Made by a program: the position numbers and the translations under genes. 6,338 nt of DNA from contig CANQWJ010000071.1 in assembly GCA_947627525.1 (NCBI GenBank), forward strand, positions 1 through 6,338, read 5' to 3'. Positions 4,698 to 6,338 of the stretch are shown here, in pieces. Origin of the DNA: an uncultured Bacilli bacterium. Its GTDB lineage: Bacteria > Bacillota_I > Bacilli_A > RF39 > UBA660. The notes under the pieces were generated by a model. That model saw only the letters and a list, made by a program, of their open reading frames with translations. It made no database searches and was not told where the DNA came from. Position 1 is the stretch's first letter. Every line of letters starts with the position of its first letter.

Positions 4698-5124
4698 AAC
4701 TTTTCACCTTCTTCATAACTGGTTTAACAATAGTATTCTCAACTATTAGATTAAATATTGATAAGACAATTGATATAAAAAACAATGTCGTCAAACTCGT
4801 AAATTCTACTTTATCATTCATTATGAATTCCACTATTTTTAAAATGATCATATTATTGACAAAATAGAACAGCCCAAGCGTAAGTCCAGTAATTGGTAAA
4901 GTCAAATGAAACAAAATTGGTTTTACTGTTTTATTTAGTACATAGATTAATATAACGGCAATAAAAGAATACAAATATAAATGTGTTTCATCTACTATGA
5001 AAGTATCAAAGATGTAATTAACAATTAGAAAAACGCCAGTATAGGCAAACATATATAGAAGTCCTTCTATAATGCGCATTAAATAATCATTAAATTTTTC
5101 TTTCTTTGACTTTTTCCTCATCAT
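4690..5124 (-). CDS. YvlD-like four-helix membrane protein (phage holin IV superfamily)
   Basis: A 144-residue integral membrane protein. It has a Lys-rich cytosolic start (KKSKKEK), four predicted hydrophobic segments (about 18-40, 47-64, 78-102, 110-130) and a basic C-terminus. The stretch LNKTVKPILFHLTLPITG (63-80) running into LTLGLFYFVNNMIIL (81-95) matches the conserved LN-x-KPil...tlPit-x-lTlGLF pattern of the YvlD/Phage_holin_4_2 family. Despite the name these are usually chromosomal and their function is unknown. In Bacillus yvlD sits between uvrA and lgt, as here; the intervening yvlB, yvlC and hprK genes are absent. Two adjacent ATGs (5124 and 5121) are possible. The only Shine-Dalgarno-like stretch (AGGGTGG, overlapping the uvrA stop) is close to both, slightly favouring 5121. 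It overlaps lgt by 8 bp. Confidence 0.8.
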   Translation of the reverse strand: MMRKKSKKEKFNDYLMRIIEGLLYMFAYTGVFLIVNYIFDTFIVDETHLYLYSFIAVILIYVLNKTVKPILFHLTLPITGLTLGLFYFVNNMIILKIVEFIMNDKVEFTSLTTLFFISIVLSIFNLIVENTIVKPVMKKVKSYE

Positions 5125-5130
5125 ACCACC

Positions 5131-6338
5131 CTACATTATCTTTTTTAAGAATTGGCCAGTATAAGAATTTGGACATTCAATAATCTCTTCTGGTGTTCCT
5201 GTTGCAATCACAGTACCACCAGCGTCTCCTCCTTCTGGTCCCAAGTCAATTATATAGTCAGCAGTCTTTATCATATCTAGGTTGTGTTCGATTACTATAA
5301 CTGTATCTTTATTATCTACTATTTTTTGAATAATTGCAAGAAGTCTTTTGATGTCGTGAATATGTAGACCAGTTGTTGGCTCATCCATTATGAATAATGT
5401 TTTACCAGTTGCCTTTTTTTGTAGTTCTTTAGCAAGTTTAACACGAGCGGCTTCACCACCAGAAAGAGTTGTAGCACTTTGTCCAAGTTTTACATAACCA
5501 AGACCAACATCTTCTAAAACTTGAAGTTTATTTTTAATGCGTGGAATAGCATCAAAGAATTCTAATGCCTCACTAACACGCATATCAAGAACTTCAGCGA
5601 TGTTTTTACCTTTATATTTTATGTTTAAAGTCTCACTATTATATCTACTACCTTTACATACTTCACAAGGAATATAAACATCAGGTAAGAAATGCATTTC
5701 AATTTTTTTAACACCATCACCACGACAAGCTTCGCAACGACCACCTTTAACATTGAAAGAGAAACGATTCTTTCCAAAACCGTACATTTTAGCTTCTTTA
5801 GTCGTCGTGAACAAATCACGAATATCATCAAAAACACCAGTATAAGTGGCTGGATTACTTCTAGGTGTTCTACCAATTGGATTTTGCGTTATCTCAACAA
5901 CCTTGTCAATATTTTCAAGACCAATTATCTTTTTATGTTTACCAGGCTTTTCCTTTACTTTATAAATGGCATCTCTTGCCGCACGGGAAAGAATAGACAT
6001 GACTAAACTACTCTTACCACTTCCACTAACACCACAAACACAAGTAAAAGTTCCAAGTGGGAATTTAACATCAATATTTTTTAAATTATTTTCACTAGCA
6101 CCTTTTACTTCAATGAACTTACCATTACCTTTACGACGTTTTTTAGGTATTTCAACTTTTAATTCACCACTCAAATACTTTCCAGTTATACTATTAGGAT
6201 TTTTCATGACTTCTTGCGGTGTTCCACAGGCAACTATTTCACCACCTTGGTCACCAGCAAGCGGTCCAATATCAACTAAATAATCACAAGCAAGCATTGT
6301 ATCAGTATCATGTTCAACAACAATTAAAGTATTACCTA
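5131..6338 (-). CDS. uvrA: Excinuclease ABC subunit UvrA (C-terminal part, cut by window edge)
   Basis: UvrA is the damage-recognition ATPase of nucleotide excision repair. The last 401 residues are visible; the frame runs to the window edge, so the Met at 6297 is internal. Numbering from the first complete visible codon: end of the first ATPase lobe (LIVVEHDTDTMLACDYLVDI, 4-23), Walker A of the second domain (GVSGSGKSS, about 102-110), the conserved PIGRTPRSNPATYTGVF (153-169), then the C-terminal zinc module CX2CX19CX2C (201-227, including EMHFLPDVYIPC). These are followed by the ABC signature LSGGEAA (291-297), Walker B LFIMDEPTTGLH (314-325) and the H-loop IEHNLD (349-354). Full-length homologues are about 940-960 residues. 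The usual Gln after LSGGEA is Ala here. The stop at 5131 is 6 bp before the next gene, so the three genes probably form one operon. Confidence 0.97.
   Translation of the reverse strand, partial: GNTLIVVEHDTDTMLACDYLVDIGPLAGDQGGEIVACGTPQEVMKNPNSITGKYLSGELKVEIPKKRRKGNGKFIEVKGASENNLKNIDVKFPLGTFTCVCGVSGSGKSSLVMSILSRAARDAIYKVKEKPGKHKKIIGLENIDKVVEITQNPIGRTPRSNPATYTGVFDDIRDLFTTTKEAKMYGFGKNRFSFNVKGGRCEACRGDGVKKIEMHFLPDVYIPCEVCKGSRYNSETLNIKYKGKNIAEVLDMRVSEALEFFDAIPRIKNKLQVLEDVGLGYVKLGQSATTLSGGEAARVKLAKELQKKATGKTLFIMDEPTTGLHIHDIKRLLAIIQKIVDNKDTVIVIEHNLDMIKTADYIIDLGPEGGDAGGTVIATGTPEEIIECPNSYTGQFLKKIM

Noticed and set aside
4690..5124. Prophage remnant suggested by the holin-superfamily membrane protein
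   Set aside because: The YvlD-type family is usually chromosomal, the uvrA/lgt neighbourhood is conserved, and no lysin, integrase or attachment-site repeat is visible.
6295..6297. ATG that could be taken as the start of the uvrA product
   Set aside because: The frame continues upstream to the window edge with conserved UvrA sequence (LIVVEHDTDT), so this Met is internal.

Overview
The window is a strongly AT-rich, gene-dense piece of bacterial chromosome in which every supported gene lies on the minus strand. It is core information-processing DNA, not an accessory region. The protein sequences and the gene order (uvrA, a YvlD-like membrane protein, lgt, secE, nusG, rplK, rplA, rplJ, rplL, class I methyltransferase) point to a low-GC Bacillota or Mycoplasmatota member, plausibly near the Erysipelotrichia/RF39-type Bacilli. 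Conserved tryptophans in Lgt, NusG and L1 are encoded by TGG and no in-frame TGA is needed, so the genetic code appears standard and not the Mycoplasma/Spiroplasma one. The exact taxon is an inference.

Layout in the direction of transcription (high to low coordinates). 6338-5131 is the C-terminal part of UvrA, cut by the window edge. It is followed with a 6-bp gap by a four-helix YvlD/holin-IV-like protein (5124-4690), which overlaps by 8 bp the start of lgt (4697-3864). This unit ends at a long hairpin (3832-3786). A SigA-type promoter is built into that same hairpin and drives secE (3758-3447) and nusG (3434-2895). A second promoter (2881-2853) lies just after nusG and drives rplK (2747-2322) and rplA (2219-1521). 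Both of these genes have a GTGGGA...CCAC element upstream that looks like an L1-binding autoregulatory site. A consensus promoter straddling the rplA stop codon (1531-1503) starts a transcript that begins almost at once with an L10-leader-type RNA and its intrinsic terminator (1489-1388). It continues into rplJ (1361-870) and rplL (823-452) and ends at a terminator (435-410). A further promoter (358-330) and an unusual twin-palindrome leader precede a RsmC/YbxB-like methyltransferase gene (259-1), which runs off the window. In relatives rpoB and rpoC follow it.

The ribosomal genes supply the L1 stalk (L1) and the L11/L10/L12 GTPase-associated stalk. NusG couples RNA polymerase to its pausing and termination partners, and SecE is a structural subunit of the SecYEG translocon. 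Lgt acts on prolipoproteins after Sec export. UvrA is the damage sensor of nucleotide excision repair.

I found no previously undescribed system, mobile element, CRISPR array or tRNA/rRNA gene. The interesting content is regulatory: a promoter nested inside a terminator hairpin, a stop-codon-overlapping consensus promoter feeding an L10 attenuator, two candidate L1 sites, and a terminator-like or operator-like palindrome pair ahead of the methyltransferase. No stretch longer than 300 bases lacks a gene.
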